Part shown: in pieces, positions 50,087 to 58,857 of the stretch
Numbering within the stretch: position 1 is the first letter of the stretch
Layout: each line of letters opens with the position of its first letter
From: Actinoallomurus purpureus
Lineage (GTDB): Bacteria > Actinomycetota > Actinomycetes > Streptosporangiales > Streptosporangiaceae
Direction of reading: 5' to 3'
NCBI RefSeq assembly: GCF_024055795.1
Contig: NZ_JAMXMY010000020.1
Span: forward strand, 124,001 to 188,000
Length of the DNA: 64,000 nt
Made by a program: the position numbers and the translations under genes
Notes under the pieces: model-generated
What the model was told of the DNA's origin: nothing
Databases searched by the model: none
Seen by the model: only the letters and a program-made list of their open reading frames with translations

Positions 50087-50844
50087 GATGTGCCCCGGAG
50101 CAGTTCGCGGGCCAGGAGGGCCAGGAATTGGACATTGGTCGTGAGGTATCGCGGGCCGAGCCGCATCGGCTCCTGAATGGCCCGGTAGAGCCACTCGAGG
50201 CCGTGCCGGCGCCACCAGACGGGGGCACGGCGGACCTCGCCCGCGAGGACGTCGAAGGACCCGCCGACGCCGTGGATGACGAACGCTCCGGTGCGCGGTC
50301 CCCACTCCTTCTCGAACAGCTCCTTCTTCGGCGAGGACATCCCGAGGAAGAGCAGATCGGCGCGGGCGTCGCGGACGGCCTCGGCGACCGCGGGCGCCTC
50401 ACCGGCCGAGAAGTATCCGTTGCGGGCACCGGCCACCTGCAGTCCCGGGTACCGCCTGCCGACCTCGGCGAGCATCCGTCTTAAGACGGCGTCACGCGCC
50501 CCGAGGAAGTAGACCCGTTGGCCCCGGCGCGCGGCCTCGGAGAGCAGCCCGATGAGAAGGTCGATGCCGGCCACCCGCTCGGGCAGCGGCTGCCCGAGGA
50601 GCCGGCTCGCCCAGACGACCGACTGCCCATCGGCCAGCACGAGGTCGCAACCGCTCACCGCCGCGTGAAGCCGGCGGTCGCTGCGCATCCGCACGAGCTT
50701 CGCGGCGTTGACGCAGCCCACCGTGATCCGTTCCCGGCGTTCGACGGCCGTGACACACCGGGCCACGGCCTGGTCGACGGTCACGGCGTCCAGCCAGAGT
50801 TCTAGGACTCGACGCCGCTCCCGTTGCTGAGTTCCCCGTTCCAT
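50083..50844 (-). CDS. WecG/TagA/CpsF-family glycosyltransferase
   Basis: The 253-residue protein (GT26) shows CVNAAKLVRMRSDRRLHAAV, LVLADGQSVVWASRLLG, RVAGIDLLIGLL, YFLGARDAVL, LLFLGMSSPKKELFEKEW and the C-terminal block GGSFDVLAGEVRRAPVWW with EWLYR. Members transfer ManNAc or ManNAcA onto the lipid-linked GlcNAc and sit at the membrane face. Being next to a UDP-HexNAc dehydrogenase, a HexNAc-uronic donor is plausible. ATG 50844 has GGAGGGG upstream and overlaps the preceding gene by 43 bp. Confidence 0.92.
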   Translation of the reverse strand: MERGTQQRERRRVLELWLDAVTVDQAVARCVTAVERRERITVGCVNAAKLVRMRSDRRLHAAVSGCDLVLADGQSVVWASRLLGQPLPERVAGIDLLIGLLSEAARRGQRVYFLGARDAVLRRMLAEVGRRYPGLQVAGARNGYFSAGEAPAVAEAVRDARADLLFLGMSSPKKELFEKEWGPRTGAFVIHGVGGSFDVLAGEVRRAPVWWRRHGLEWLYRAIQEPMRLGPRYLTTNVQFLALLARELLRGTS

Positions 50845-51956
50845 CGCCCCTCCAGGTTGTGTGCCGTGAGCCACGCGTAGAGAAGCCACCCGAACTCATA
50901 CGGGCGGCACTCCCGGTCGATCACGACCGGGCGGAAGATGCGGTCGAGGAGCGGCAACCGCGTGCCGGGGTGGAGCCGTGCCGACAGTGCCCGGACACCG
51001 CGGACCATCTTGCGCGGATCGCCTCGGGCGACCTTGCGCCAGGTCAGCGCCAGCTCGTCGATCACCAGTGGTTCACGGGTCTCGGGCGGGCGGACCATCC
51101 AGAGCAGGCCCTTGCGGATCGCGTCGACGTGCGCCGTCCCGCCTGCGTCGGCGAGGTCGAGGAGCGCCATCGGCCCCATCGCATGCTGGTGAACGCTGTA
51201 GACCGGGTAACCCTCGACGACCGCGCCGGTCCGCGCGTCGTAGTGCCACCACCACTGGCCGCCGTCTCCCTGCGCGGCGCAGATCATCGCCGCCGCCTCC
51301 TCCGCGGCCTTCAGTGCCTCCGGGTCACCGAGCCGCGCGAGAGCCTGGATGGGGTACACCTGGTCGGCGAAGGAGCCGACGTGCGCGCGGTACCACGGGA
51401 CCAGCCCCGGCCCGTCCAGCCCGTGCGGATACAGGACGTCGCGGCCGGCGAGCAGGCGCGCGCGGGCGCGTTCGAGATGCCCGTCCGTCACCCCGGCGGC
51501 GACGAGGGCGGAGACGACCCAGGCCGCGTCGACGGTCAGCACGGGAGCGCCGGTGACGTCGAGCCGCGTCAGATGGTCGAGAGCGTAGGGCAGGTCGGCG
51601 TGTCCTGCCTCGGCGGCCGCCCAGCAGACGAGTGCCACGTCGCCCAGGCCCGTCAGCAGGCTGAGCCGGCGCATGAGGCCGTCGATGAGGTCGTTCACCG
51701 TGTCCCCGTGCAGGATGATGCGCTGCTCGTCGAGGGGCAGCGCACGCATGCCGAGCGCGGCGATCGCCGCGTAGCGGAGGCTCCGCCCGACGGGCCGCGC
51801 GCCCTCGCCGCTCCGGGTGAAGACGAACTCGCCGTCGACGTGGGACGCGCGCAGGCCCGGCACGGCCAGGTCGAGCAACCGGCGCACGAGGGCGGCCGCC
51901 TCTCCGTCACGCCGGGTGATGATGTCGAGCCGCGACCCCTCCGGCGGCCCTTTCAC
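50802..51956 (-). CDS. Uncharacterised alpha/alpha-toroid-like protein of the polysaccharide locus
   Basis: The 384-residue protein has no recognised family. It is almost all helix with Trp/His-rich turns such as CAAQGDGGQWWWHYDARTG and YPVYSVHQHAMGPMALLDL, and WYRAHVGSFADQVYPIQAL. This recalls (alpha/alpha)6 barrels of glycoside hydrolases, C5-epimerases or terpene cyclases. There is no signal peptide or membrane helix. GTG 51956 overlaps the methyltransferase stop, so it is part of the same transcript. A role on a lipid-linked or nucleotide-activated glycan inside the cell is inference. Confidence 0.75.
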   Translation of the reverse strand: MKGPPEGSRLDIITRRDGEAAALVRRLLDLAVPGLRASHVDGEFVFTRSGEGARPVGRSLRYAAIAALGMRALPLDEQRIILHGDTVNDLIDGLMRRLSLLTGLGDVALVCWAAAEAGHADLPYALDHLTRLDVTGAPVLTVDAAWVVSALVAAGVTDGHLERARARLLAGRDVLYPHGLDGPGLVPWYRAHVGSFADQVYPIQALARLGDPEALKAAEEAAAMICAAQGDGGQWWWHYDARTGAVVEGYPVYSVHQHAMGPMALLDLADAGGTAHVDAIRKGLLWMVRPPETREPLVIDELALTWRKVARGDPRKMVRGVRALSARLHPGTRLPLLDRIFRPVVIDRECRPYEFGWLLYAWLTAHNLEGRWNGELSNGSGVES

Positions 51957-52609
51957 GCCTTCACCGCGATCAGCGACTTGACCAGCCCGGCCATGCGCTC
52001 GGCCCGGATCTGCGAGCCCGGAAAGTAGAACGCCAGCTCGGTACGGCTCACGAGTTCCACGCTGAGCGCGGTGCGCAGAGCCGTCGCGCGGTCCGCGGGT
52101 GGGGTGTGCACCAGTGGCCAGTGCCGTGCGACCACCGTCCGGGCCGCGGCCGGCAGGAACTGAAACCCGGGGAACAGCCAGTGCGGCTCCACCGGGAAGT
52201 ACCGGTACGGCGTCTGGATCCAGTGCCGGTCGGCGAGACGGTGTACGGCGTCCGCGAACCGCTGCCGCCGCTCGTGTCCTCCGACGTGCTCGAGGACGGA
52301 ATTGGAGATGACCAGGTCGTACGGTCCGCCCAGGATCGAGTCCGGCAGTTCACAGGCGTCGGCGCGATCGGTCTCCATCCATTCGGGCAGGACCGCAGGG
52401 GGCGATTCGAGGTTGACGAGGTGAACGTGCGCCGGGCGCACCGGCGCCCGCAGCCACGCGTCGGCGGTGCCGCCGAGATCGATGACGGACATCTGGCCGA
52501 TCTGCGGAAACGTGGCCTTCAGCCAGGCCCATCGGCGGGCCCGATAGCGTGCCCCGAACGAATTCGGGGCGTCCACAAAACTGGTCCGAAACTCGTGCAG
52601 GTGACCCAC
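51953..52609 (-). CDS. SAM-dependent methyltransferase (type 11)
   Basis: The 218-residue protein has VIDLGGTADAWL (motif I), VHLVNLESPP, YDLVISNSVLEHVGGHERRQRFADAV with the LEHV signature, and WIQTPYRYFPVEPHWLFPGFQFLP. The last block is typical of sugar or lipid-linked glycan methyltransferases in such loci. GTG 52609 has GGGAG upstream. It is the first gene of a six-gene minus-strand operon ending at 47184. Confidence 0.85.
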   Translation of the reverse strand: MGHLHEFRTSFVDAPNSFGARYRARRWAWLKATFPQIGQMSVIDLGGTADAWLRAPVRPAHVHLVNLESPPAVLPEWMETDRADACELPDSILGGPYDLVISNSVLEHVGGHERRQRFADAVHRLADRHWIQTPYRYFPVEPHWLFPGFQFLPAAARTVVARHWPLVHTPPADRATALRTALSVELVSRTELAFYFPGSQIRAERMAGLVKSLIAVKA

Positions 52610-52982
52610 GCGAACTCCCCGTCCCGCACCGGGGATTCGGGCATGCCTTCAATACATTTACGGCAGCCCAAAGGCACACCAAAGGCATCGCCCGATCCAG
52701 CGGAGCGGTGGACACATGAACGCGCCCATCCTCTCTCTCACTACATGTACGGCGATATACGACAAACGCATGAAATAGTGGCCGAGATCGGCCAGCCTGC
52801 CAGGTAATCCGGGACGATGCCGAGACAGGCACTCACCCTCAGTGAGGGCGGCTGCACATCTACGACTCACCAGAATTGCATTCGATTTGGAATTCACTGA
52901 CGGATCCGTTGACAGCACCTTGCCGATAAGCCAATGTCGAATTCCGGAAACCTCAGTACGAGTTGCGAAACGGGGAACCAGA
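52610..52982. other. Divergent intergenic region, promoters expected
   Basis: This 373-bp gap separates the minus-strand operon from rmlC. It is richer in A/T than its surroundings. Visible are a direct repeat CCAAAGGCA at 52668 and 52679 (11 bp apart), and TA-rich stretches near 52650 and 52745. The rmlC-side frame is open upstream of the GTG start but looks non-coding. No firm -35/-10 pair can be named. Confidence 0.4.
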
Positions 52983-53585
52983 GTGGATCCGATCGGCATC
53001 GCCGGCGCGTGGCTCTTCACTCCACAGATCCATGGCGACGAACGCGGATTATTTCTCGAATGGTTCCAGGACGCCGAGTTCTCCGTCGCTGTGGGTCATC
53101 GGCTGACGATGCGACAGGCCAACTGCTCGGTGTCGCGGCGCGGCTCGCTCCGGGGCGTTCACTTCGCCGACGTGCCGCCGGGGCAGGCGAAGTACGTCAC
53201 CTGCCTGCGGGGCTCGGTCATCGATGTGGTCGTCGACATCCGGACCGGCTCCCCCACTTTCGGCCGCTCGGCCGTGAACCGGCTCGACGACCGGACACGG
53301 CGCGCCGTCTACATCGCCGAAGGGCTCGGGCACGGCTTCCTCGCGCTCAGCGATGAGGCGGTCGTCGTCTACGTCGCGTCGGAGCCGTACGCCCCGGACC
53401 GCGAGCACGGGATACACCCGCTCGACCCCGCCCTCGGCATCGAGTGGCCGCGCGGCATCGAGCCAGTGCTGTCCCCGAAGGACGCCGCCGCCCCGTCCCT
53501 GGCCGAGGCCGAACGGGCCGGTCTCCTCCCGTCCTACGCCGACTGCCTGGCCTACCAGGAGAAACTCCGCTCCGACACGCTGTGA
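52983..53585 (+). CDS. rmlC: dTDP-4-dehydrorhamnose 3,5-epimerase
   Basis: The 200-residue cupin begins IAGAWLFTPQIHGDERGLFLEWF and has NCSVSRRGSLRGVHFADVPPGQAKYVTC with the catalytic His, RGSVIDVVVDIRTGSPTFG, and IAEGLGHGFLALSDEA. All are RmlC signatures. It epimerises C3 and C5 of dTDP-4-keto-6-deoxyglucose. GTG 52983 with GGGGAA upstream is chosen; the longer upstream extension is unlike the family. It is the only rml gene on the plus strand, apart from rmlABD. Confidence 0.92.
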   Translation: MDPIGIAGAWLFTPQIHGDERGLFLEWFQDAEFSVAVGHRLTMRQANCSVSRRGSLRGVHFADVPPGQAKYVTCLRGSVIDVVVDIRTGSPTFGRSAVNRLDDRTRRAVYIAEGLGHGFLALSDEAVVVYVASEPYAPDREHGIHPLDPALGIEWPRGIEPVLSPKDAAAPSLAEAERAGLLPSYADCLAYQEKLRSDTL

Positions 53586-53596
53586 GCCGGCGCCCC

Positions 53597-54592
53597 CTAG
53601 CGCACCACGGTCGGCGAGAAGGCGTTCCTGAGCAGCAGGCGAGGGGCGCCCGTGCCGTCCGCGGGCACCGTCCAGACGTCCGTCGTCCCGCCGTCCAGCC
53701 GTCCGTACATCACCGTGTGATCGTCGAGCCAGACCGCCTGGTCGTCCACGCTCCGCGTCTCGGCCAGGGCGATCTCCCCCATCGTCCGCAGTTCGAGAAC
53801 GTGCAGCCGCCAGGGCCGCGACGGATCGCCGGTCGCCTTCTTGAAGACCAGACGGGTCCCGTCCGGGGACAGCGACGGGCATTCGACGTTCTCGCGCAGC
53901 GTGCGCATCGTCCGGGCGGCGACGTCGCCCTCGACCAGGTATGTCCGGCCCTTCGTCCGCACGGTCGCGTAGAAGTGGTCGTCGTCGGCGGCGAACGTCA
54001 CCCCCCAGTAGTTCACGTCGGGCGATCGGTAGGGCTTCCCGTCCTTGAGGAGGGTGAGGTCCTCGATGCTCGCGATCACCCGCCCGGTGCGCATGTCGAG
54101 GATCCCGGTCCGCGTCGACAGATCGGGGCTGGTGTAGGAGTCGCCGCTGACGAAGACCGTCCAGGACACCATGCGCCCGCTCGGTGACACGCGCGCCCGG
54201 CTCGGCGCTCCGGGCAACTGGACGCGGCGAACCTCGTGCAGCCCGCGGTCCAGGATCACCGCGAAGATCTTGGGAACGGCGGCGCGCCGCACCGTGAGGC
54301 ACACGCCGGTGCCGGCCGAGGCGTAGACCCGCACGCAGTTCAGCCCGCTGAGCACGCGAGACCCGCCTGGATGAACGAGGGGCACCGACGCCAGCACGCC
54401 GTTCGAGCCCGCGTTGCGGAACAGCAGCCGGCCACGGTCATCGAGCCGGATCGCCGCCGGCCGGGCCGTCGCCGCACCGCCCCGGCCGGCGGCCCGCAGC
54501 ACGTACGCGGTCGCGGCCAGCGCGAGCAGCGCCGCAGCGGCGAGGACCACCCACGCCCGCCGCCCGCCGACGGCACCGCCTCCCGCGCTCAT
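53597..54592 (-). CDS. Membrane-anchored beta-propeller protein (TolB/WD40-like)
   Basis: The 331-residue protein has an N-terminal anchor helix (WVVLAAAALLALAATAYVLRA) and an exported part. Repeated blade-like strands follow: GRLLFRNAGSNGVLASVPLV, SRARVSPSGRMVSWTVFV, CPSLSPDGTRLVFKKATG, DDQAVWLDDHTVMYGRLDGGTTDVWTVPADG. The SPDGTRLVF motif is that of TolB-type propellers. It may bind envelope glycan or protein partners. It is the last gene of the rmlA-rmlB-rmlD-MFS operon (ATGA overlap with MFS). Confidence 0.8.
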   Translation of the reverse strand: MSAGGGAVGGRRAWVVLAAAALLALAATAYVLRAAGRGGAATARPAAIRLDDRGRLLFRNAGSNGVLASVPLVHPGGSRVLSGLNCVRVYASAGTGVCLTVRRAAVPKIFAVILDRGLHEVRRVQLPGAPSRARVSPSGRMVSWTVFVSGDSYTSPDLSTRTGILDMRTGRVIASIEDLTLLKDGKPYRSPDVNYWGVTFAADDDHFYATVRTKGRTYLVEGDVAARTMRTLRENVECPSLSPDGTRLVFKKATGDPSRPWRLHVLELRTMGEIALAETRSVDDQAVWLDDHTVMYGRLDGGTTDVWTVPADGTGAPRLLLRNAFSPTVVR

Positions 54593-55800
54593 CGGGCCGC
54601 CCGGAGCAGCGGCCACGCCGCCACGATCGCCACGCCCAGGCCGGCGGTCGCGGCCGTCACCGCCGCCGGCCTGCCCCACGCCGTCCACGCGGCACCGATG
54701 AGAACCGAGGACACCAGCCGGGCGAGCGCCTGCGCCGTCTGCAGAACGGCCATGCCACTGGCCCGCACCGGGCCGGGCAGCAGCGGCCCGGCCGCCGCCA
54801 TCAGCACGCCGTCGGTGGCCGCGTAGAAGGCGCCGTGCAGCGTGAGCACGCAGGTGAGCAGCACCGCTCCGGCCAGCGGCCCGCGCAACAGCAGGTACGC
54901 GCCGAGCAGCAGCACGTGCCCGCCGATGAAGACCGCCCGGCGCCCGGCGCGGTCGGCCAGGCGGCCGAACGGGACCGCCAGGGTCAGGAAGGACGCCGCC
55001 GTTCCCAGGGGCAGCAACGGGAAGTAGCCGGCCGCGATGCCCAGCCGCCGCTGCAACAGCAGGTAGACGAACGAGTCGCTGATGGTGCAGGCGCCGAGCA
55101 GCGCGGCCGCCAGGCACATCAGGGCGAACCCCGGCCGCCCCAGCGGCCTGAGCGACATCGCGGCGCGGGGCAGGGCACGGATCGGTGGATCCCGTACGAA
55201 CGCCACCAGCAGGACCACACCGAACACCGCGACGCAGCAGCTGACGACGAAGACCGCGTCGTAGGCGCCCGGAGCCGCCCACAGCACGGCGAAGGCGGCC
55301 AGCGGCCCGGCGAGCGCGCCGGCCGTGTCCATCGTCCGATGTACCCCGAACGACAGCCCGAGGTCGCGGGGCGCGCTGCTCGCCGCGATGAGGGCGTCCC
55401 GCGGTGCCGTGCGCAGTCCCTTGCCGGTGCGATCGGCGGCCAGCACCGCTCCCAGGGCGACGGGAGAACTCCCCGCGACGAGCAGGCCCAGCTTGCACGC
55501 CGCCGACAGGGCGTAGCCGAGACCCGCCACGAGCCGGTGGCGCTGTGACCGGTCCGCGAGCCGTCCTCCGACGAGCCGGATCAGCGCGGTCACCCCGGCG
55601 TACATGCCGTCGAGGACGCCGAACTGCAGGGGTGTGAGGCCCAGCGACAGGACCAGGTAGAGCGGCAGGACCGCGGTGATCATCTCTGACGAGACGTCGG
55701 TGACGAGGCTGACCGCTCCCAGGGCGACGATGTTGGGCGCGACGAGCCGCCAGACGCGCATCGCGCGTGCGGCGTTCCCGAGCCCCGCCGAGACGTACAC
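54589..55800 (-). CDS. Major facilitator superfamily transporter
   Basis: The 403-residue protein has about 12 membrane helices. It starts VAPNIVALGAVSLVTDVSSEMITAVLPLYL, with GVTALIRLVGGRLADRSQRHRLVAGLGYALSA, the MFS A-motif area, and TGKGLRTAPRDALIAAS. The TDVSSEM and KGLRTAPRDALIA features are of a bacterial MFS subgroup of unknown substrate. GTG 55800 directly follows the rmlD stop; ATG 55761 is the alternative. Its place in the rml operon suggests transport of a wall- or capsule-related solute. Confidence 0.85.
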   Translation of the reverse strand: MYVSAGLGNAARAMRVWRLVAPNIVALGAVSLVTDVSSEMITAVLPLYLVLSLGLTPLQFGVLDGMYAGVTALIRLVGGRLADRSQRHRLVAGLGYALSAACKLGLLVAGSSPVALGAVLAADRTGKGLRTAPRDALIAASSAPRDLGLSFGVHRTMDTAGALAGPLAAFAVLWAAPGAYDAVFVVSCCVAVFGVVLLVAFVRDPPIRALPRAAMSLRPLGRPGFALMCLAAALLGACTISDSFVYLLLQRRLGIAAGYFPLLPLGTAASFLTLAVPFGRLADRAGRRAVFIGGHVLLLGAYLLLRGPLAGAVLLTCVLTLHGAFYAATDGVLMAAAGPLLPGPVRASGMAVLQTAQALARLVSSVLIGAAWTAWGRPAAVTAATAGLGVAIVAAWPLLRAAR

Positions 55801-55802
55801 CG

Positions 55803-56660
55803 TCAGCCCAGACCGTCCGGCAGCGCCGCGCGCAACGCGGCCCGCCAGTCGCGGATCGGCTCCAGCCCGGCACGCTCCCAGCGCCCATGCCCGAGCACGC
55901 TGTACGCGGGACGTGGCGCCGGACGCGCGAACCGGTCGGCCGTCGTCGGCAGCACCCGCCGCTCGTCCGCCCCGAGCAGGTGGAAGACCTCGCTGGCAAG
56001 CCCCCACCACGTGGTCTGCCCCGAACTCGTCGCGTGGTAGATCCCGGGCTCCGCGCCGGAACGCATCAGGGCCAGGATGCGCCCGGCCACGTCACGGGTC
56101 CAGGTCGGCTGCCCGCGCTGGTCGATGACGACCTCGATCTTCTCGCGCTCGCGCTCGAGCCGGAACATGGTCGCGACGAAGTTCGGCCCGCCCCGGCCGT
56201 ACAGCCACGCCGTCCTGACCACGTACGCGGCGGAGGGCAGCTCCGCCAGCACGGCTCGCTCCCCCGCGAGCTTCGTCCGCCCGTACGCGCCGCTCGGGCC
56301 GGGCGGCGCGTCCTCGGCGTACGGCTCGCGGGCGGTCCCGTCGAAGACGTAGTCGGTGGAGACCTGGACCAGGCGGGCGCCGATCGCCGCGCAGGCGAGG
56401 GCGAGGTTGCGCGCTCCGTCGCCGTTGACGCGCAGCGCCTCCTCTTCGTGTTCCTCGGCCGCGTCGACCGCCGTCCATCCGGCGCAGTTGACGACGACGT
56501 CCGGGCGCACCGCCCGCAGGGTCGCGCGTACGGCGTCGCCATCGGTGATGTCGAGGCCGGCGTGGTCGAGCCCGGTCACCGTCTCGCCTTCCGCGGCCAG
56601 CAGGTTCACGACCTCGCCGCCGAGCATGCCCGACGCACCGGTCACCAGCCACGTGCTCAT
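55803..56660 (-). CDS. rmlD: dTDP-4-dehydrorhamnose reductase
   Basis: The 285-residue SDR begins STWLVTGASGMLGGEVVNLL. It has VVVNCAGWTAVDAAEEHEEEALRVNGDGARNLA, QVSTDYVFDG, the catalytic YGRTK, and VVRTAWLYG. These are RmlD hallmarks. It reduces the 4-keto group to give dTDP-L-rhamnose. ATG 56660 overlaps the rmlB stop by 4 bp. Confidence 0.93.
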   Translation of the reverse strand: MSTWLVTGASGMLGGEVVNLLAAEGETVTGLDHAGLDITDGDAVRATLRAVRPDVVVNCAGWTAVDAAEEHEEEALRVNGDGARNLALACAAIGARLVQVSTDYVFDGTAREPYAEDAPPGPSGAYGRTKLAGERAVLAELPSAAYVVRTAWLYGRGGPNFVATMFRLEREREKIEVVIDQRGQPTWTRDVAGRILALMRSGAEPGIYHATSSGQTTWWGLASEVFHLLGADERRVLPTTADRFARPAPRPAYSVLGHGRWERAGLEPIRDWRAALRAALPDGLG

Positions 56661-57610
56661 TTCAGGGCCCTCCACCAGGCACGGTTCTCGGCGTACCAGC
56701 GCACGGTCGCCGCGAGGCCGACATCGAAGGGGATCCGTGGCCGGTAGCCCATGCCGCGCAGGAGGTCGTCGTTCAGGGAATAGCGGCGGTCGTGTCCCTT
56801 CCGGTCCGCCACGGTCCGCACGCTTCCCCAGCCCGCCCCGAAGGCTTCGAGGAGGCGTTCGGTCAGCTCGGTGTTGGTCAGCTCGACGTCACCGCCGATG
56901 TGGTGGACCTCGCCGGTCCGCCCTTTCTCCAGGACGAGCTGGATGCCCCGGCAGTGATCGTCCACGTGCACCCAGCCCCGTACGTTTCCGCCGTCGCCGT
57001 ACAGCGGAACCGTCCGGTCGCGGAGGAGTTCCGTCACGAACAGCGGGATGACCTTCTCGGGGAACTGGTAGGGCCCGTAGTTGTTGCAGCATCGGGTGAT
57101 GACGACGTCCAGGCCGTGTGTCCGGGCATAGGACAGCGCGATCAGGTCACCGCCGGCCTTGGCCGCGGCGTACGGGGAGGTCGGCGCGAGCGGGGCGTCC
57201 TCCGTCCACGAGCCCGTCTCGATGCTTCCGTAGACCTCGTCGGTGGAGACCTGCACCACCCGTTCGACCCCGGAGTCCACGCAGGCCCGCATGAGCGTGT
57301 GCGTGCCGGCCACGTTCGTGGCCACGAAGTCCGAGCCGTCGGCGATCGACCGATCCACGTGGGTCTCGGCCGCGAAGTTGAGGACCATCCGGTGGCCCGG
57401 GAGGACCTTCGCGAGGAGTTCGGCGTCGCCGATGTCGCCGTGGACGAAGGTGCAGCGGGCGCCTTCGAGGTTGGCGCGGTTGCCCGCGTAGGTGAGCTTG
57501 TCGAGAACGGTGATCTCGGCGTCCTCGAATCCCGGATAGCCACCGCCGGCGAGCGTCCGCACGTAGTGGGACCCGATGAAGCCGGCGCCTCCGGCCACGA
57601 GCACCCTCAT
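56657..57610 (-). CDS. rmlB: dTDP-glucose 4,6-dehydratase
   Basis: The 317-residue SDR has RVLVAGGAGFIGSHYVRTL, FAAETHVDRSIAD, the catalytic STDEVYG (Thr-Asp-Glu), YAAAK, and TRCCNNYGPYQFPEKVIPLF. All are diagnostic of RmlB. It makes dTDP-4-keto-6-deoxyglucose for rhamnose and possibly for the amino sugar of the DegT/PglD pair. It overlaps rmlA and rmlD by 4 bp each. Confidence 0.95.
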   Translation of the reverse strand: MRVLVAGGAGFIGSHYVRTLAGGGYPGFEDAEITVLDKLTYAGNRANLEGARCTFVHGDIGDAELLAKVLPGHRMVLNFAAETHVDRSIADGSDFVATNVAGTHTLMRACVDSGVERVVQVSTDEVYGSIETGSWTEDAPLAPTSPYAAAKAGGDLIALSYARTHGLDVVITRCCNNYGPYQFPEKVIPLFVTELLRDRTVPLYGDGGNVRGWVHVDDHCRGIQLVLEKGRTGEVHHIGGDVELTNTELTERLLEAFGAGWGSVRTVADRKGHDRRYSLNDDLLRGMGYRPRIPFDVGLAATVRWYAENRAWWRALK

Positions 57611-58668
57611 GAGGAGATCTGCACTCTGCTGTGGTCGCCCAGGACGAGCCTGTGCGCGTTCGGGACCTTCGGCGCGAGCGTCACGTCGGCCTCGTGCCCG
57701 ATCAATGACGCCTCGATCCGTCGTACGCCCCTGATGGAGGCGCCGCGCAGGACGATGGAGTACTCGATCTCGCTGTCGGCGATGACGCAGTTCTCGGCGA
57801 TGGAGGTGAACGGGCCGAGGTAGGAGCCGGTCACCCGCGTGCCCCGCCCGACGATGACCGGGCCCACGATGCGCGATCCGGTGACGATCGCGCCCTCCTC
57901 GATCACGACCCGCCCGATGACCTCACAGGAGTCATCGACCGTGCCGCGCGGCTCGAGGCCCTCGAGCACGAGGCGGTTGACCTCGAGCATGTCATCGACG
58001 TTTCCGGTGTCCTTCCAGTAGCCCGAGATGACGGCGGAGGAGACCTCGTGGCCGGTGTCGACCAGCCACTGGATCGCCTCGGTGATCTCCAGTTCGTTCC
58101 GCCAGGAGGGCTTCAGCGCGGCTACCGCCTCGTGGATCGCGGGCGTGAACAGGTAGACGCCGACGAGCGCAAGGTCGCTCTTGGGGTGTTCGGGCTTCTC
58201 CTCCAGGCCGGCGACGCGCCCGGCGGCGTCGAGTTCGACGACGCCGAAGGCGCGCGGGTCCGGAACCCGGGTCAGCATGATCTGGGCGGCCGGCCGGTCT
58301 TGTCCGAACTGCCTGGTGAACGAGGTGATCCCGCCGACGATGAAGTTGTCGCCCAGGTACATCACGAAGTCGTCGTCGCCGAGGTAGCCGCGCGAGACGA
58401 GGATCGCGTGGGCTAAGCCGAGGGGGGCGTCCTGCCGGATGTAGGTGACGTCGAGGCCGAAGGCCGAGCCGTCGCCGACAACGCGCTGGATCTCCGGTGC
58501 CGTGTCCCCGACGACGATCCCGACCTCGGTGATCCCGGTGTCGCGGATCGCCTCCAGGCCGTAGAAGAGGACCGGCTTGTTCGCGACCGGCAGTAACTGC
58601 TTGGCCGATGTATAGGTAATGGGCCGCAACCGCGTGCCCGATCCCCCGGCCAACACAAGGGCTTTCAC
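57607..58668 (-). CDS. rmlA: Glucose-1-phosphate thymidylyltransferase, long form
   Basis: The 353-residue protein has the pyrophosphorylase signature LVLAGGSGTRLRPITYTSAKQLLPVANKPV, VMYLGDNFIVGG, LEEKPEHPKSDLALVGVYLF and WQWL-like IQWLVDTGH. A C-terminal left-handed beta-helix follows (EEGAIVTGSRIVGPVIVGRGTRVTGSYLGPF), which makes it the long RmlA type found in actinobacteria. GTG 58668 gives the usual N-terminus; the longer frame upstream is not supported. It is the first gene of the rml operon. Confidence 0.94.
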   Translation of the reverse strand: MKALVLAGGSGTRLRPITYTSAKQLLPVANKPVLFYGLEAIRDTGITEVGIVVGDTAPEIQRVVGDGSAFGLDVTYIRQDAPLGLAHAILVSRGYLGDDDFVMYLGDNFIVGGITSFTRQFGQDRPAAQIMLTRVPDPRAFGVVELDAAGRVAGLEEKPEHPKSDLALVGVYLFTPAIHEAVAALKPSWRNELEITEAIQWLVDTGHEVSSAVISGYWKDTGNVDDMLEVNRLVLEGLEPRGTVDDSCEVIGRVVIEEGAIVTGSRIVGPVIVGRGTRVTGSYLGPFTSIAENCVIADSEIEYSIVLRGASIRGVRRIEASLIGHEADVTLAPKVPNAHRLVLGDHSRVQISS

Positions 58669-58857
58669 GAGAGTGAACCTAGATACCCGGGCTGGAAATA
58701 AGCGAGCGCGCGGCCACGTCCGGCCAGCGCCACGGTAAACCGCCACGATAACGACGCCCGGCCACATGCGGCCTCGATGTAAACCCTTCCTATCTACGGC
58801 ACCGCTTGACATTCTCCAGCTCAGGAACACATCACACCAAGATCGCGGGGGCGGGTC
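58669..58857. promoter_or_regulatory. Divergent promoter region between rmlA and the initiating sugar transferase
   Basis: The 189-bp gap drives two polysaccharide transcripts in opposite directions. A -35-like TTGACA lies at 58806-58811 on the plus strand. The matching -10 (around 58829) is weak. A GCGGGGGCGGG stretch just before GTG 58858 can serve as a ribosome site. Confidence 0.4.
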
